Source: Haladaptatus caseinilyticus (GTDB lineage Archaea; Halobacteriota; Halobacteria; Halobacteriales; Haladaptataceae). From it: a DNA stretch of 64,000 nt. This document shows positions 26,700 through 36,453 of the stretch, piece after piece. The position numbers were made by a program, and so were the translations under genes. The first letter of the stretch is position 1, and each line of letters opens with the position of its first letter. The stretch spans positions 493,466-557,465 of the forward strand of contig NZ_CP111041.1 in NCBI RefSeq assembly GCF_026248685.1, read 5' to 3'. The notes beneath the pieces are model-generated. The model made no database searches, was not told the origin of the DNA, and saw only the letters and a program-made list of their open reading frames with translations.

Positions 26700-27914
26700 T
26701 CACCGCGGATACGGTCCGGATCGTGGGTACTCCGAAGGCAGTAGTTCGGTCGTCCAGTCCGGATACTCCCGTCGTTCGGTTCCCTCGAACGAGGAGTTAC
26801 CGGACATCGCTGTAATCGCTCGAGCGTCATCCAAGCTCCAGACGGCACCGTCCTCGTGAAAGAGCCCGTTGATCATCCCCTGCTGGCGGAAGTGTAGTTC
26901 GGAGGCCGGTCGTAGCATAAGCGACCAAAAGAAGTTGCCGATATTTGCTGTCCGGATGACTCTGGCCATCGATGAATAGTCTGGAAACCGTGTATCGCCA
27001 TCGAGTTCGGCAAAGAACGAACCACCCGGCCGAATTCGTTGCCATTCGGACAGCCACACGGAGGTTTCGTATTCGGATTGGATATGTTTCGCTTGTCGAA
27101 GCGTTCGGCGAAAATGGGACGGCGATTCCGCGAAATTATAATGAAATTGCAAGACGTCCATTCCCCACTCCAAGTAGTCGGTATTGTTGGTGAGACTCGT
27201 GGAACCGATCGTCAGCGGGATCGAACCACGTTGGAGGGTGAACAGTTCGGACATCGCTTTGACGAAGCGTCGGCGTTCGGGTCTCCAACCCGGTTCGTTC
27301 GAGAGCTCGATCGCAAGCAATCGGTCGTCGTCATTGTATCGCCTCATAAACCACTGGATGAAATCCCGAGGGTTGTTCCAGAGCGCTGGATTCCGCATCG
27401 TCCGTGTCGAGGGGGAAAACGTTTGTACCCCCGAATGGAGATCGGAACCAAGCAAGTTATCCAGCGTCGGTTCCTCGCCGATACTGTCGAAAAGCCCGAG
27501 CAAAACACGGAGACCGTACGAATCCGCGGTCTCCAAAAAATGCTCTAGTTTCTCGCCGTGTGCGTCGCGATCTTCGAGCCAATACTCGTAGCTAAGCCAC
27601 GTTCGAATCGAATTCAAATTCAGGCGTGCTGCGTAGCCGAGATCACGCTCGATGACATCGGGATCATACTCCCGCCACATTTGATATCGATTGAACGCGC
27701 GTGTCGGTACGTAGACGGCACCGCGAACATCGACAGGGCCAGGATTCGAAGCCTGAGATCGATGGGGCGATGAACCGGTCGAAGGCCGTGGTGAGGATGC
27801 TTGTTTCGAACCGCCATCGTCAGTCACATGGCGAACCGTACCTACAGCGGAACCGGCGGTACATGCCGTTGCACTTGCTTCGAGAAACCGACGGCGACTA
27901 AGCCAATCATCCAT
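26700..27914 (-). CDS. Tat-exported glycoside hydrolase, GH5-like (cellulase/mannanase clan)
   Basis: A 404-residue protein with a twin-arginine signal (SRRRFLEASATACTAGSAVG). A (beta/alpha)8 barrel of clan GH-A follows from residue ~60: 'VDVRGAVYVPTRAFNRYQMW' is the first strand, 'NLNSIRTWLSYEYW' the second, 'LAIELSNEPGWRP' carries the acid/base glutamate after the NEP motif, 'VLQFHYNFAES' the histidine-tyrosine strand, and 'SVWLSEWQRIRPGG' the probable nucleophile glutamate. It would hydrolyse an extracellular beta-linked glycan. The substrate cannot be told. Next to the GT-C-like genes it may belong to surface glycan turnover. Confidence 0.78.
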   Translation of the reverse strand: MDDWLSRRRFLEASATACTAGSAVGTVRHVTDDGGSKQASSPRPSTGSSPHRSQASNPGPVDVRGAVYVPTRAFNRYQMWREYDPDVIERDLGYAARLNLNSIRTWLSYEYWLEDRDAHGEKLEHFLETADSYGLRVLLGLFDSIGEEPTLDNLLGSDLHSGVQTFSPSTRTMRNPALWNNPRDFIQWFMRRYNDDDRLLAIELSNEPGWRPERRRFVKAMSELFTLQRGSIPLTIGSTSLTNNTDYLEWGMDVLQFHYNFAESPSHFRRTLRQAKHIQSEYETSVWLSEWQRIRPGGSFFAELDGDTRFPDYSSMARVIRTANIGNFFWSLMLRPASELHFRQQGMINGLFHEDGAVWSLDDARAITAMSGNSSFEGTERREYPDWTTELLPSEYPRSGPYPR

Positions 27915-27993
27915 TCCTAGAGAAGCGATAGTGGAGTCGAATTATAAAGACTGTTGTCGAGAAAAATGTAATAAACGAGTATTTCTTCGACAC

Positions 27994-29610
27994 TCAATTC
28001 GTACCGACAGTTCGAACGACGAGTACGCCTTCGTTCTCGTGTACGATTCGATATCGATCGCTTCGTTCGAGTGAGCGATACATCTCGCTAGTTTGGAAGG
28101 CAGTCTGTCCCCGAACCGTATACTGCCCTTTCGGGATGTAGAGATAGTCCGGTTGTTTGGGCTGCGTCTGGAGATTGGCCGTCAAACACTGCGCAGTGTG
28201 ACACTCAGAGAGAGTGATATAGGAATCCTTCTGGTACTGATATGCCTCCGGTGTTTTCCACTCGACGCCCCACGGACCGACCAGAATCGTCCGATCTGAG
28301 AAATACGGAAACCATTCCGCGGCATCGCCGAGAACCACGAACTGTGCATCGGATTCCGTCTCCGACCGTGCCCAGGCCATCGCTTCGGTGTCTTCGTGAT
28401 CGATAAACGCTGGCATCGACGATTGGCTTGCTACCGAGTACCCACCGACGTACATGACACCAAGGCATGCGAGCAATCCGAGTATGAGCGCCGGAACAAC
28501 GACGTGTGATGTGACCGTCCGATGTGAATTCCGAAATCGGGCGTGGATCACTGGCACGATATCGGTCAGCCCGACGGCGATAATCATAACACCGGGGATG
28601 AACGCGAACCGTATCTCGTCCATCAAAAAAACAGCGGCCACGAACCAAGCGGGAAGGAAATACTGTCGTCTGGTAACTACGTAGTAGATTCCAAGACAGA
28701 GGAGTACATACCACAAAGCAGCGGCAGGGAAGCTAACAAAGGGGTCATCGAGACGTTCGAAAAACATCATCACTCCAGCACCCAACCCACCGTGGGTACC
28801 AGCCGCTGATGTGAAAACGGAAAATCCATGCGACGTAACGACCTGTACGATCCAGGGACTAGCGATCATCAGACCACCTCCAGCGACGATACTCCCACTG
28901 AGTAACCCCCTGATCGACCGATCCTCGATGAGGAAAAAGAGGAGGTAACTCACGCCGAAAAAGACGGAATATGTCGGGTGTGTCAAAATTATTGCACCGA
29001 AGAGTATCAATGCAGCGAACAGTGTAGATCGTCGTCCGTGACGGAATAATCGAATGCCAACGTAGAGTCCCGAAAGGAGAATCAAGAAAGCTGGCGCACG
29101 AACGATTCCGCCCGCCGAGAGATGCCACTGAAGCAGCATGGGAGTGATGGTAGCGATAAGGGCTGCAATCCCCGCTCGCCTCGGCGATGGAAGAAATTCG
29201 CGAGCGAGGAAATAGTACGGAACGAATGCGATGGAGGTGACAAGTGCAGGAATCGCACGCGTGATTACGAGTGGGGGAACACCGGCCTCGAGGAGCAGCG
29301 CGGTAGCGTAGAATGCGAGTGGAGGATACGCGAAGGGAACACCGCTGGAAGTATATCCGGCCACGTGTGTTGGAAGCGCATAGTTTTGGCTCGCGATGGT
29401 TTCGGCCGTTTTGAGGAAAAGTCCAGCACCGTACGCCGGATATGGGTGTGTAACGAGATAGACACCGCTCATCAAAAGGGAAGTAGTGAAAATGAAGACG
29501 ATCCGGCGATGTCCACTAAAGAGGGTGGACAAGAAGCCTTCATAGAGTCTGCTGAAAACAGTCTCCACTCGGTCACCATAGTTATCAGTATTCGTTCTTG
29601 TGTTACTCAT
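27994..29610 (-). CDS. Polytopic GT-C-like membrane protein, paralogue 1
   Basis: A 538-residue protein with about ten to eleven membrane helices in residues 35-395 and an external soluble tail. The first loop 'GAGLFLKTAETIASQNYALP' and 'GVPFAYPPLAFY' resemble the catalytic first loop of ArnT/PMT-like lipid-linked sugar transferases; 'HLSAGGIVRAPAFL' and 'THPTYSVFFG' follow. The tail has 'FVVLGDAAEWFPYFSDRTILVGPWGVEW' split over a loop, and 'YLYIPKGQYTV'. The gene at 29813 on the other strand is a clear paralogue with the same motifs in the same order. A role in transferring sugar from a lipid carrier to surface glycans or proteins is inferred. Confidence 0.7.
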   Translation of the reverse strand: MSNTRTNTDNYGDRVETVFSRLYEGFLSTLFSGHRRIVFIFTTSLLMSGVYLVTHPYPAYGAGLFLKTAETIASQNYALPTHVAGYTSSGVPFAYPPLAFYATALLLEAGVPPLVITRAIPALVTSIAFVPYYFLAREFLPSPRRAGIAALIATITPMLLQWHLSAGGIVRAPAFLILLSGLYVGIRLFRHGRRSTLFAALILFGAIILTHPTYSVFFGVSYLLFFLIEDRSIRGLLSGSIVAGGGLMIASPWIVQVVTSHGFSVFTSAAGTHGGLGAGVMMFFERLDDPFVSFPAAALWYVLLCLGIYYVVTRRQYFLPAWFVAAVFLMDEIRFAFIPGVMIIAVGLTDIVPVIHARFRNSHRTVTSHVVVPALILGLLACLGVMYVGGYSVASQSSMPAFIDHEDTEAMAWARSETESDAQFVVLGDAAEWFPYFSDRTILVGPWGVEWKTPEAYQYQKDSYITLSECHTAQCLTANLQTQPKQPDYLYIPKGQYTVRGQTAFQTSEMYRSLERSDRYRIVHENEGVLVVRTVGTN

Positions 29611-29812
29611 TATGAATACTCGTCAGTGATTTATATAGGATCCCCTAATCGTAATAGGGGTTGTGGCCACCATGGCTATCACTTAAGTAGCACGCGCCGA
29701 ATAAGGTATGGAATAAAGTAAGTTAATAGTATTGATCACCACAAGGAATTCCATAACATAGAAGATGGTGCCACGATTACTGAAAATTTGACTCAACTAA
29801 ACGGTCTTCAAG

Positions 29813-31462
29813 ATGCAAATTGATTTATTTACCTCAGAACGCGAATATGAGAATATAAACGAATGGCTACTGGAGTACCTCTGGCTTACGCCTGCTCTTT
29901 TCATCTCCATTCTGGCATACAGTAGCTACCTCGCAACGCATCAGTTTCCAGCCTTCGGAGGTGGACTCTTCCTCTCGATTTCTGAACAGATAGCGAACAA
30001 CGGATATCAGTTCCCTCGCATTGTGCCCCAATACACAGCAAACGGAGTTCCGTTTGCGTATCCCCCGTTGGTTTTCTACACGCTTTCGGCTCTCCATGGA
30101 GTCCTCGGTGTCGATTTGTTCGTCCTCACTCGTTATCTCCCGGGAGTGATCACTATCGCGAGTTTGATTCCGTTTTATCTGCTTTCCAAATCACTGCTCC
30201 AAACTCCTAAACGGGCAGGCTTGGCGAGTTTCGTTCTCGCAGTGACGCCGGCATTCGTTCGATGGCACTTTTCCGCAGGTGGTATCGTTCGAGCACCGGC
30301 GTTTTTCTTTTCGCTCGCTGGATTGTACACGGCGTTGCGTCTCTTCAAAACAGGTTCACGTCGCTGGATCGTTCCGACGATCGTCTGGTTTACGTTGACC
30401 GCACTAACCCACCCGGAGTATACCGTCTTTCTTACCATCGGTATCGCCGTCTTTACTGTGAGGTACGCACCAACAGTTCGGGGATTCACGGACGCGGCCC
30501 TCGTCGGGATCTTTGGCGTTGTTCTGACTGTCCCCTGGTGGGGCAGGATCATCTCCATCTATAGCCTCGATAACCTCGTTTCAGCATCGAGTTCACACGG
30601 TGGTCTCGGAGGCGGCCTTGGAGTAGTAGTGAATGCTTTTGTCACACGACAGCCGTTATCAGGGGGGATTTCACCGTCTCCAAATATCTATGGAGTGGTT
30701 CTTCTTTCGCTGTGGTATGCAATTCCCGCTGTTGGAGTCGTGTATTTACTCTCCGACCGTCGGTTCTTTCTCCCGTTCTGGCTTCTCCTCGTCGGAGGGA
30801 TGACCGCAGAAACCCGATTCATCGCCGTAATTGGGTCACTGGTGACGGCCGTGTTTGTTCTCGATGGTGCCGTGCCTTGGATTGCACAGCGGATAGAACC
30901 AGTCCTCTCCCGACAACACACACTGACTGCGGTTCTCCTGGTGCTTTCGCTCCTTGGGGCAAACATCACGACATTGTACGTCGCCGGGGCAGTGAACGAG
31001 TATGAGGGGAGCAATTCGATGCCTTCGTTCATCGATGAACAGGATTACGACGCGATGCAGTGGGTACAACGAAATATCGATCCATCCGCCGAATTCATGG
31101 TCGTCGGCGATGCCGCGGAATGGTTCCCGTATTTAGCGAATCGGACGAACGTCGTCGGCCCATGGGGTGTCGAATGGGAACGTAGTTCGGTAGCATATCA
31201 GTGGCAACACACGGCATATCAGCGAATTTCGACAACCACGAATATCGATGACCTGAACAAAAACATCGCGCTTACCGAGACGAATCCGGACTACATCTAC
31301 GTGCCGAAAGGCGTCTATACGGTTTACGGGCGCAAGCACAAGCAACAACGAGCGTTTATTACGGAACTTAATCGATCCGACGAGTATCGACAAGTATACC
31401 AAAATCGAGGCGTCGTCATCTACGAACGGAAGACAGACGTATCCACCTCAGATGGTGGATAA
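29813..31462 (+). CDS. Polytopic GT-C-like membrane protein, paralogue 2
   Basis: A 549-residue paralogue of the divergent gene at 27994-29610. Shared landmarks are 'GGGLFLSISEQIANNGYQFP', 'NGVPFAYPPLVFY', 'HFSAGGIVRAPAFF', 'LTHPEYTVFL', 'VVGDAAEWFPYLANRTNVVGPWGVEW' (in two parts) and 'YIYVPKGVYTVYGRK'. The helix layout is the same. The 5' end is AT-rich with an acidic leader. The two genes are back to back with 200 bases between them, so one inverted duplication is the simplest origin. Its stop is eight bases from the stop of the convergent binding-protein gene. Confidence 0.72.
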   Translation: MQIDLFTSEREYENINEWLLEYLWLTPALFISILAYSSYLATHQFPAFGGGLFLSISEQIANNGYQFPRIVPQYTANGVPFAYPPLVFYTLSALHGVLGVDLFVLTRYLPGVITIASLIPFYLLSKSLLQTPKRAGLASFVLAVTPAFVRWHFSAGGIVRAPAFFFSLAGLYTALRLFKTGSRRWIVPTIVWFTLTALTHPEYTVFLTIGIAVFTVRYAPTVRGFTDAALVGIFGVVLTVPWWGRIISIYSLDNLVSASSSHGGLGGGLGVVVNAFVTRQPLSGGISPSPNIYGVVLLSLWYAIPAVGVVYLLSDRRFFLPFWLLLVGGMTAETRFIAVIGSLVTAVFVLDGAVPWIAQRIEPVLSRQHTLTAVLLVLSLLGANITTLYVAGAVNEYEGSNSMPSFIDEQDYDAMQWVQRNIDPSAEFMVVGDAAEWFPYLANRTNVVGPWGVEWERSSVAYQWQHTAYQRISTTTNIDDLNKNIALTETNPDYIYVPKGVYTVYGRKHKQQRAFITELNRSDEYRQVYQNRGVVIYERKTDVSTSDGG

Positions 31463-31470
31463 GATATCGT

Positions 31471-32775
31471 TCATTCAAACAGTGATAGAATCGTCTGTGT
31501 CGCCTGTTCAACATCCCAAGTCGAGGTGAATTCTCGCATCGCATTGGTCAGACTAGCCCGCGATGCAGGTGGAATCGCCAGTCCATGTGCTATCGACGGA
31601 AGTTGTGTCTTTGTGTTTCGAAACTGTTCAATTTGACGACGGAAGAAGGGATCGTATTCCGATTTCGGCACGTCTTTTCTCGGCGGAATCGAACCTCGGG
31701 TCTGCGTAAATTGCTGTTGCGCTTCGACCGAACCAACGTATTGTAGAAATTCGGGAAGTGCCGTTTCGGCTGAACTGTTCTTCGGGAATGGAAACGAATC
31801 CATACTCAGCAGGTACCGATCTTCCGTCCCAGGAAACGCGACAGAGTTCCAATCGGTTTCGAACGCGAAATCGTCGGTCCGAAACTCCGCTACAGCCCAA
31901 TCACCTTGGTGAAAAAAGGCAACGTTCCCGTTTTGAAACTGTTTTGCTGCTTCGCGCCAGTTACTCGAAACGATACCGTCAGGGGACTGTTCATGATACG
32001 CATCGACAAGACGAAGCGACTCCTTCACCGCTCGTTCGTTCGACCGCACCTGCTCGTTGACGATAGACTGGTGCGTTTGTAAACCGGATTCACCCAACAA
32101 CACCGACTCCCAGAGTTCTAGCGTCGGCCAGACGTTTTTTGTTGCGTGTACGACTCCTTTGTGGTCGGTCGTCCCTTCGATTAATTTCACGGTATCCACC
32201 AGCGCACGCGGTGTCCGAATGGAGCGTGGGTCGATACCTACCTCGTCCAATATTTCGACGTTATAGAAAAGGTTGTTTAGACGGTGGATACTTAGCGGAA
32301 CGGCAACGAACGATTCGTCGATCCTGGACAGTCGTTTCGATATCGATGAAAATTCGTCCCACTCCATCTCTCGTAACTCGACCGCGTTCTGGAGACCCTG
32401 GAGTACCCCTGCATCCACGTACGTTCGGAGGTTTTGCCCCGACCAAGATTGCCACGAGTCAGGGGGATTATCGTCGATAATTCGCTTTTTCACGGTCGTT
32501 TGTAGATCGCCGCCCCCTCGACCAGCGATCGCCTGTTCGTCGATTTTTACATCAGGATGAAGATCCTGAAAACTGTCAAAGAGCGCAGTAACTGCATCTT
32601 TTTCGGCGTCCCGAGTCCAGGAATGCTGAATTTCGAGCGACTGCGGTTCGTCTTCCGCTTCTTGCTGCGTCGTCGTCTTTTCAACGTCGTTCTGATCGGA
32701 GGAGCAACCGGCAAGACTCACGATACCCATTACGCTCGCTGCAGCCGACTTGAGGCACACACGGCGCGTATACAT
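31471..32775 (-). CDS. Orphan sugar-type ABC substrate-binding lipoprotein
   Basis: A 434-residue protein. The Tat/lipoprotein signal is 'TRRVCLKSAAASVMGIVSLAGC', with the lipobox cysteine at residue ~24, then a Glu/Gln-rich tether. The body fits the family 1 solute-binding fold: 'DAVTALFDSFQDLHPDVKIDEQ', 'GSIPPRKDVP' near the end, and the closing helices 'RASLTNAMREFTSTWDVEQA'. Such proteins catch sugars outside the cell for an ABC importer. No permease or ATPase of the sugar type lies nearby, so it either serves a distant transporter or has been separated from its operon. Confidence 0.85.
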   Translation of the reverse strand: MYTRRVCLKSAAASVMGIVSLAGCSSDQNDVEKTTTQQEAEDEPQSLEIQHSWTRDAEKDAVTALFDSFQDLHPDVKIDEQAIAGRGGGDLQTTVKKRIIDDNPPDSWQSWSGQNLRTYVDAGVLQGLQNAVELREMEWDEFSSISKRLSRIDESFVAVPLSIHRLNNLFYNVEILDEVGIDPRSIRTPRALVDTVKLIEGTTDHKGVVHATKNVWPTLELWESVLLGESGLQTHQSIVNEQVRSNERAVKESLRLVDAYHEQSPDGIVSSNWREAAKQFQNGNVAFFHQGDWAVAEFRTDDFAFETDWNSVAFPGTEDRYLLSMDSFPFPKNSSAETALPEFLQYVGSVEAQQQFTQTRGSIPPRKDVPKSEYDPFFRRQIEQFRNTKTQLPSIAHGLAIPPASRASLTNAMREFTSTWDVEQATQTILSLFE

Positions 32776-32916
32776 AGAAGCTATTGATTAGATAGACGGT
32801 TGCTACTGTATTAAACTTCCATTTTGATCGGGCAGGGTTGTAGCCGATTTCGTGACCCACTCTCCGCTAGAGGGAGAATACCTCATCAAGAAATCAGAAT
32901 GGATCGAGCCAGTCGT

Positions 32917-34488
32917 TCATCCGGTGATGTGGTCGGCAAGGATCGTGAGACTATCTGTGGTTATTTGGAACGCCAATCTACGCTCTTTCGTCTCGACGTT
33001 AATAGCGCCGGTTGATTTCGTGAGCCGAATATCGTTGCATTCTGCGGTATCAAAGTCACACTCGTTGAATTCTAATGAACGTTTCAGGTAAAGGAGGGAG
33101 CCAGGGACGAGAATGTCTAGCTCGGAGAGTAGCGTAGCGAATCTCTCGAACGCGATTTCTTTGTAGTCCTCTCGGTCTAGTATGTCCTCTTCGAACGTAA
33201 CGAGCCCGTCATCGTGCACAGCCTCGCATTCGTGTCCGCAATACAGGAGACCATCGTCCGTTATATTACCGATAGCAGCCGTGACGGATTTACAGCAAAC
33301 GGTGCAGTAACCTCGAATAACTGCGGTTGTTTGCGATCCTGTTTTGAAACCTGCTGTCACGAGCGCACTGTCCCAGGATCCAAACCGATTGTAGTATGTC
33401 ATCCCAGAAAATGACCCGTGTTCATCCATCTCCTGTCGCTGTGGTAATTGGTTAGACTCGGCAGCTAACCTTCGAAGTTCGACAATGAGTTCATGGTCGG
33501 TAATGCTGTCTCCTCGGTATCGTCGAGTCGAGAGTTCTGCAGCCTCCAACGCTGCATTCCACGTGTCGTATCGCTCGATATACGTTCTCGGGCTGTGATC
33601 ACCGTGGTGCCACATGTCTTTCATAGTCGGCGACCGACCTAGTTTATCGGCAAGTTCGGTCAGATTGCTTCGGAGTGCGTGTTCACTTACTCGAACATTT
33701 CCCCCCTGACGTTCGTTACTTGCCTCTAGATCTGCCTCAGCGAGAGCGTTAGACCAGCTATCGAACCGACGTCGATATGTGCCTGCGCTGTACTCACCAA
33801 GCTCATTCATTTCAGTCGTTGTCGGTGAGCGACGAAGAACGTCGGCCATTCGGCGGAGTTCGTCGATCAACTCCTGCTTGGAGAGCCCTTTTCGCTCGGA
33901 GTGATTATCGGGTGAAAGACCACTCGCCTCGAGTGCGGCCGTCCAGGAACCAAAATGACGATGGTAGGTTGATGCCGAAAATTTCCCTCGTTCGTTCATT
34001 TCGGATGCCGTTGGTGATTTACCGATCGAAGTCGCTAGCTCCTCTAGCTCAGCTAATAATTCGTCCTCGGTGATTTTCACGCCGCGTCGATACGGTTCCA
34101 ATCCTGCTTCGGTTACGGCTTCCTTCCAAGAGCCAAATCGATTTGCGTACGTTGCAGGCGAATGAGGCCCTTGCTCACGCATGAGTCGTTTGCTTGGGGT
34201 ATTACCAAGCTTTTGTGCGAACTGTTGGAGAGCGGTGAGTAGTTCCGTATCCGAGTAGATACTATCTGACTGGGAATTCGGAGAGAGTCCCGCTGCGGTG
34301 ATCGCGTCATTCCATGATCCGAATCGGTATTGAAATGTGCTGGCTGAGTATTCGCCATGTTCGTTCATTTCCCGCATACTGGGAGTTTTACCTAGAAGAG
34401 AAGTTACCAGATGAATATCTGTAAGTAATTCATCGGTCGGTATACAACCGCACACATCAGTAGTTCCTGACTCGTCATCGTCTACCAT
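32917..34488 (-). CDS. Protein with six homing-endonuclease-associated repeats
   Basis: A 523-residue protein. Residues ~17-386 are six consecutive copies of a ~62-residue module with the pattern L-x3-L-x2-LA-x2-LG-(K/R)-(S/T)-P-(T/S)-x3-EM-x-E-x-G-x2-S-x2-TY-x2-RFGSW-x2-A(L/V)-x-AAGL. That is the homing-endonuclease-associated repeat (HNH_repeat), a presumed DNA-binding helical unit. No nuclease motif is visible. The C-terminal 137 residues have a possible zinc site (Cys395, Cys398, Cys417, Cys421: CTVC and CGHEC) and a small alpha/beta end. A sequence-specific DNA-binding role is inferred. It is a single gene flanked by AT-rich sequence. Confidence 0.8.
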   Translation of the reverse strand: MVDDDESGTTDVCGCIPTDELLTDIHLVTSLLGKTPSMREMNEHGEYSASTFQYRFGSWNDAITAAGLSPNSQSDSIYSDTELLTALQQFAQKLGNTPSKRLMREQGPHSPATYANRFGSWKEAVTEAGLEPYRRGVKITEDELLAELEELATSIGKSPTASEMNERGKFSASTYHRHFGSWTAALEASGLSPDNHSERKGLSKQELIDELRRMADVLRRSPTTTEMNELGEYSAGTYRRRFDSWSNALAEADLEASNERQGGNVRVSEHALRSNLTELADKLGRSPTMKDMWHHGDHSPRTYIERYDTWNAALEAAELSTRRYRGDSITDHELIVELRRLAAESNQLPQRQEMDEHGSFSGMTYYNRFGSWDSALVTAGFKTGSQTTAVIRGYCTVCCKSVTAAIGNITDDGLLYCGHECEAVHDDGLVTFEEDILDREDYKEIAFERFATLLSELDILVPGSLLYLKRSLEFNECDFDTAECNDIRLTKSTGAINVETKERRLAFQITTDSLTILADHITG

Positions 34489-34796
34489 GGTACTATTATT
34501 ATTCAGATGTAATTATATTGGTTTTAATATGTGAATAGTACATCAACTACTATATATAAGGATGTGGGTTAAACTGTAGTTTTCATTCATAACCGTACCA
34601 GGAGGGACCGATATTAGTAATTTGTTGTACATGGAAAATAGTATTTGGGCATATATAATTATATACACCTATGGAACAAGGCCTAATTTGAAGCATAGTT
34701 CATGAAAACAAATTATCTTTTTTTAAATTATAAATTCTTTTATAGCCTCGATTCGGCGTATGAGAATGTCAATCAAAGACTTTGGAGATCGATGGC
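34489..34796. other. AT-rich intergenic region between divergent genes
   Basis: About 308 bases, strongly AT-rich throughout, with promoters for both the repeat-protein gene (leftward) and the ABC operon (rightward). No further gene is visible. Confidence 0.5.
34736..34745 (+). promoter_or_regulatory. Candidate TATA box of the peptide-type ABC operon
   Basis: TTCTTTTATA lies about 55 bases before the ATG at 34797. With the usual 25-27 base spacing it would give a leader of roughly 25-30 bases, which fits the GGAG at 34784-34787 upstream of the start. Confidence 0.4.
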
Positions 34797-36413
34797 ATGA
34801 CAAACAAGCAAAACACACCTGACAAACTCAAACGGCGCCGCCTCCTTCAAGGGGTCGGAGCAATCGGAATCGCCTCACTTGCTGGCTGTAGTGGGAATTC
34901 AAACGACGGCAGTAGCCCGAATTCAGGAGGGCAGCAGTCGTCCGGCGGTAAACTGACTCTCGCGCAAGTCAAGAGTCCGCTCGAATTCGATCCGATCGTT
35001 CTCAACGATGTTCCATCCACACAGGTGGCTGATCGAGTATTCGAAGGGCTGTACACGTATGACTCCGGCATCAACCTCGTCCCGAAGTTAGCAAAAGGCG
35101 AGCCGAAGGTCAAGAACAAGGGGAAGACGTACGTCGTCGAGTTGAAAGAGGGAAGTAAATTCCAGAACGGCGACCCCGTGGCCCCTGAGGACGTGAAATA
35201 CTCGTTCGAAGCACCAATCAAGGAGGAAACGGAGAACGCCGCGGAGTTGAACATGATCGACTCCATCTCGACGAGTGGAGACCGAACGATTCAGTTCGAC
35301 CTCAAATACCCGTACGCACCCTTCAACAACGTATTGACGTGGTCCGTTGTTCCCAAGAAGGTTCGCGAGAAGGACAAAAAGAAGTTCAACAAGAAAAAGC
35401 CCGTCGGTTCGGGACCCTTCAAATTCGATAGTTGGCAAGAAGGGAAGATGGCCAAAATCTCCCGATGGGAAGATTATTGGGACGAGCCGAAACCGAATCT
35501 CGCCGAAGTCGAGTACAAGCCAGTCGAAGAACCGACGACTCGACTGACGAGTTTGCAAACCGGCGAGAGTGACGTTATCGAAGAGATTCCGCCCAAGCTC
35601 TGGAAACAAGTCAAGAACATGGGTGATGCGAGCATCGAGTCCACGGTCGGCATGGGCTACTTCTACCTCGCGTTTAACTGCAAGAACGGACCGACGGCCG
35701 ATCCGAAGGTTCGTGAAGCGATCGACTACTGCTTCGACATGGATCAAGCGGTGTCGAATTTCGTCGAACCAACTGGTGTTCGCCAGTACAGTCCGCTTCC
35801 ACAGCAGATTTCGAAGCAATGGGAGTTCCCATTAGATAAATGGAAGTCTATTGCGCACGGCAAGAACATCGATAAGGCCAAGCAAATGTTTGATGAAGCG
35901 GATTCAGTGCCGGACAACTGGAACGCGAACATCATCGTCCCGCCGGACGACAAGCGCGAACAGTTGGGTGTCACGGTCGCGAACGGCATCAAGGAGGCCG
36001 GGTACAACGCCAACGTCCAACGACTGGACTGGGGTGCGTTCCTCGACAAGTACGTCTCGGGTGACCCGAACGATTACAACATGTACACGCTCGGCTGGTC
36101 TGGCGGTCCCGACCCCGACGACTTCCTTTATTACTTCTTCACTGAGGAGTCCCACGGAACGACGGATGGTACCTTCTACAACGGTGTCAGTGACAAGGTC
36201 GTAGAAGCGCGGAAGAGTCCGGATCACAGCGAACGGAAAAAGTTGTATACGGAGGCCATCACTAAACTGCTAGAAGATCGGGCGCATCTTCCAGCATACA
36301 ACCTGAAAAACAGCTATGGGATGAAAGACAACGTTCAAGGGTTCGAAGCGCATCCGGTGTTGAGCTTCGCCCTCGCGACGAGCTACACGAACGCCTCCAT
36401 CGGTTCGCAGTAG
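34797..36413 (+). CDS. Peptide-type ABC substrate-binding lipoprotein (SBP family 5)
   Basis: The start at 34797 (MTNKQNTPDKLKRRRLLQGV) has GGAG nine bases upstream and gives 538 residues. It has a Tat motif (KRRRLLQ), and the lipobox is SLAGC with a Ser/Gly/Gln-rich tether after it. The family 5 body shows 'VADRVFEGLYTYDSG', 'YVVELKEGSKFQNGDPVAPEDV', 'KPVGSGPFKFDSWQEG' and 'ALDYCFDMDQAV'-like 'AIDYCFDMDQAVSNFV'. Such proteins deliver peptides, and in some cases sugars or nickel, to the membrane pair encoded next. First gene of a five-gene operon. Confidence 0.92.
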   Translation: MTNKQNTPDKLKRRRLLQGVGAIGIASLAGCSGNSNDGSSPNSGGQQSSGGKLTLAQVKSPLEFDPIVLNDVPSTQVADRVFEGLYTYDSGINLVPKLAKGEPKVKNKGKTYVVELKEGSKFQNGDPVAPEDVKYSFEAPIKEETENAAELNMIDSISTSGDRTIQFDLKYPYAPFNNVLTWSVVPKKVREKDKKKFNKKKPVGSGPFKFDSWQEGKMAKISRWEDYWDEPKPNLAEVEYKPVEEPTTRLTSLQTGESDVIEEIPPKLWKQVKNMGDASIESTVGMGYFYLAFNCKNGPTADPKVREAIDYCFDMDQAVSNFVEPTGVRQYSPLPQQISKQWEFPLDKWKSIAHGKNIDKAKQMFDEADSVPDNWNANIIVPPDDKREQLGVTVANGIKEAGYNANVQRLDWGAFLDKYVSGDPNDYNMYTLGWSGGPDPDDFLYYFFTEESHGTTDGTFYNGVSDKVVEARKSPDHSERKKLYTEAITKLLEDRAHLPAYNLKNSYGMKDNVQGFEAHPVLSFALATSYTNASIGSQ

Positions 36414-36453
36414 CGCTATCCCCCCGTTTCAATAAAAATTATCGATAACATAC

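Noticed and set aside
26322..26703. Overlapping frames on both strands between exporter and glycosidase genes
   Set aside because: All are Arg/Ser-rich without motifs. None is preferred over the others, so no gene is called.
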